From positions 1-6,568 of the forward strand of contig JADHTD010000159.1 of the NCBI GenBank assembly GCA_016776525.1: DNA of 6,568 bases. The letters are read 5' to 3'. Shown here in pieces: positions 6,492-6,568 of this stretch (within the stretch, counting starts at the first letter, position 1; the number at the start of each line of letters is the position of its first letter). The notes under the pieces were generated by a model, which saw nothing but the letters and a program-made list of their open reading frames with translations, searched no databases and had not been told where the DNA came from. The DNA is from Rhodospirillales bacterium (GTDB lineage: Bacteria > Pseudomonadota > Alphaproteobacteria > Rhodospirillales > JADHTD01). A program made the position numbers and the translations under genes.

Positions 6492-6568
6492 ATGAAGCAA
6501 GGATATCGTCGAGGATTTAGTACGGCAGAGAAGACGGAGTTGTGGGACCGCTGGCAGCGTGGGGAGTC
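6492..6568 (+). CDS. IS30-family transposase, N-terminal fragment (3' end outside window)
   Basis: Only the first 25 codons are present. They read MKQGYRRGFSTAEKTELW and continue with DRWQRGE, the usual opening of IS30-family transposases, where the helix-turn-helix that binds the terminal repeats begins. The full protein would carry a DDE catalytic domain further on, which cannot be assessed here. The in-frame ATG at 6477 would add five residues; the frame is closed above that by TGA at 6444-6446. Whether the element is intact is unknown. It reads in the same direction as the operon upstream. Confidence 0.8.
   Translation, partial: MKQGYRRGFSTAEKTELWDRWQRGE

Larger units (their letters stand above)
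6432..6568 (+). mobile_element. IS30-family insertion sequence, left end (continues past window)
   Basis: The call rests on the transposase N-terminus at 6492. The segment from about 6432, beginning GGTGGTCTCAATTGATCGAC and ending near CGCAACAC at 6458, looks like a terminal inverted repeat of this family by position and general pattern. The right end is outside the window, so neither the matching repeat nor the target duplication can be seen. The exact boundary is uncertain by several bases. Confidence 0.6.

Overview
The window is a stretch of alphaproteobacterial chromosome, most likely from the order Rhodospirillales. That placement is an inference from protein character and gene order (envC, ctpA, divergent polysaccharide deacetylase, rppH), not from a marker gene. 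The DNA is moderately GC-rich by eye. All seven chromosomal genes lie on the plus strand with short gaps or overlaps, so they could form one or two transcription units.

Layout: (1) 1-697, the C-terminal part of an EnvC-type activator of peptidoglycan amidases, cut by the window edge. (2) 708-2042, a CtpA/Prc-type S41 protease exported to the periplasm. (3) 2094-3584, a membrane-anchored divergent polysaccharide deacetylase (YibQ/DUF610 family) with a very acidic cytoplasmic tail. (4) 3595-4104, the Nudix RNA pyrophosphohydrolase RppH. (5) 4101-5069, a CaCA-family Ca2+/Na+ antiporter whose start overlaps the rppH stop in an ATGA. (6) 5114-5896, a short-chain dehydrogenase with the active-site signature of pteridine reductases (PTR1/FolM). 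(7) 5900-6319, dihydroneopterin aldolase FolB, or possibly its paralogue FolX. From about 6432 an IS30-family insertion sequence begins. Its transposase starts at 6492 and runs off the window.

How the genes fit together: the first three products act at or across the inner membrane and point to cell-wall remodelling, namely septal amidase activation, periplasmic proteolysis and a cell-envelope polysaccharide-deacetylase-like protein. RppH begins 5'-end-dependent mRNA decay and has no obvious functional link to them. The antiporter handles cation homeostasis. The last two genes are 3 nt apart and form a probable pterin/folate pair: an enzyme that uses dihydroneopterin and a reductase of dihydropterins.

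No new multi-gene system is visible. The points most worth a second look are the near-perfect PTR1-type residue set in the SDR next to folB, the acidic N-terminal tail and orphan Shine-Dalgarno of the deacetylase gene, the lost aspartate pair in that enzyme, and the IS30 junction directly after folB.
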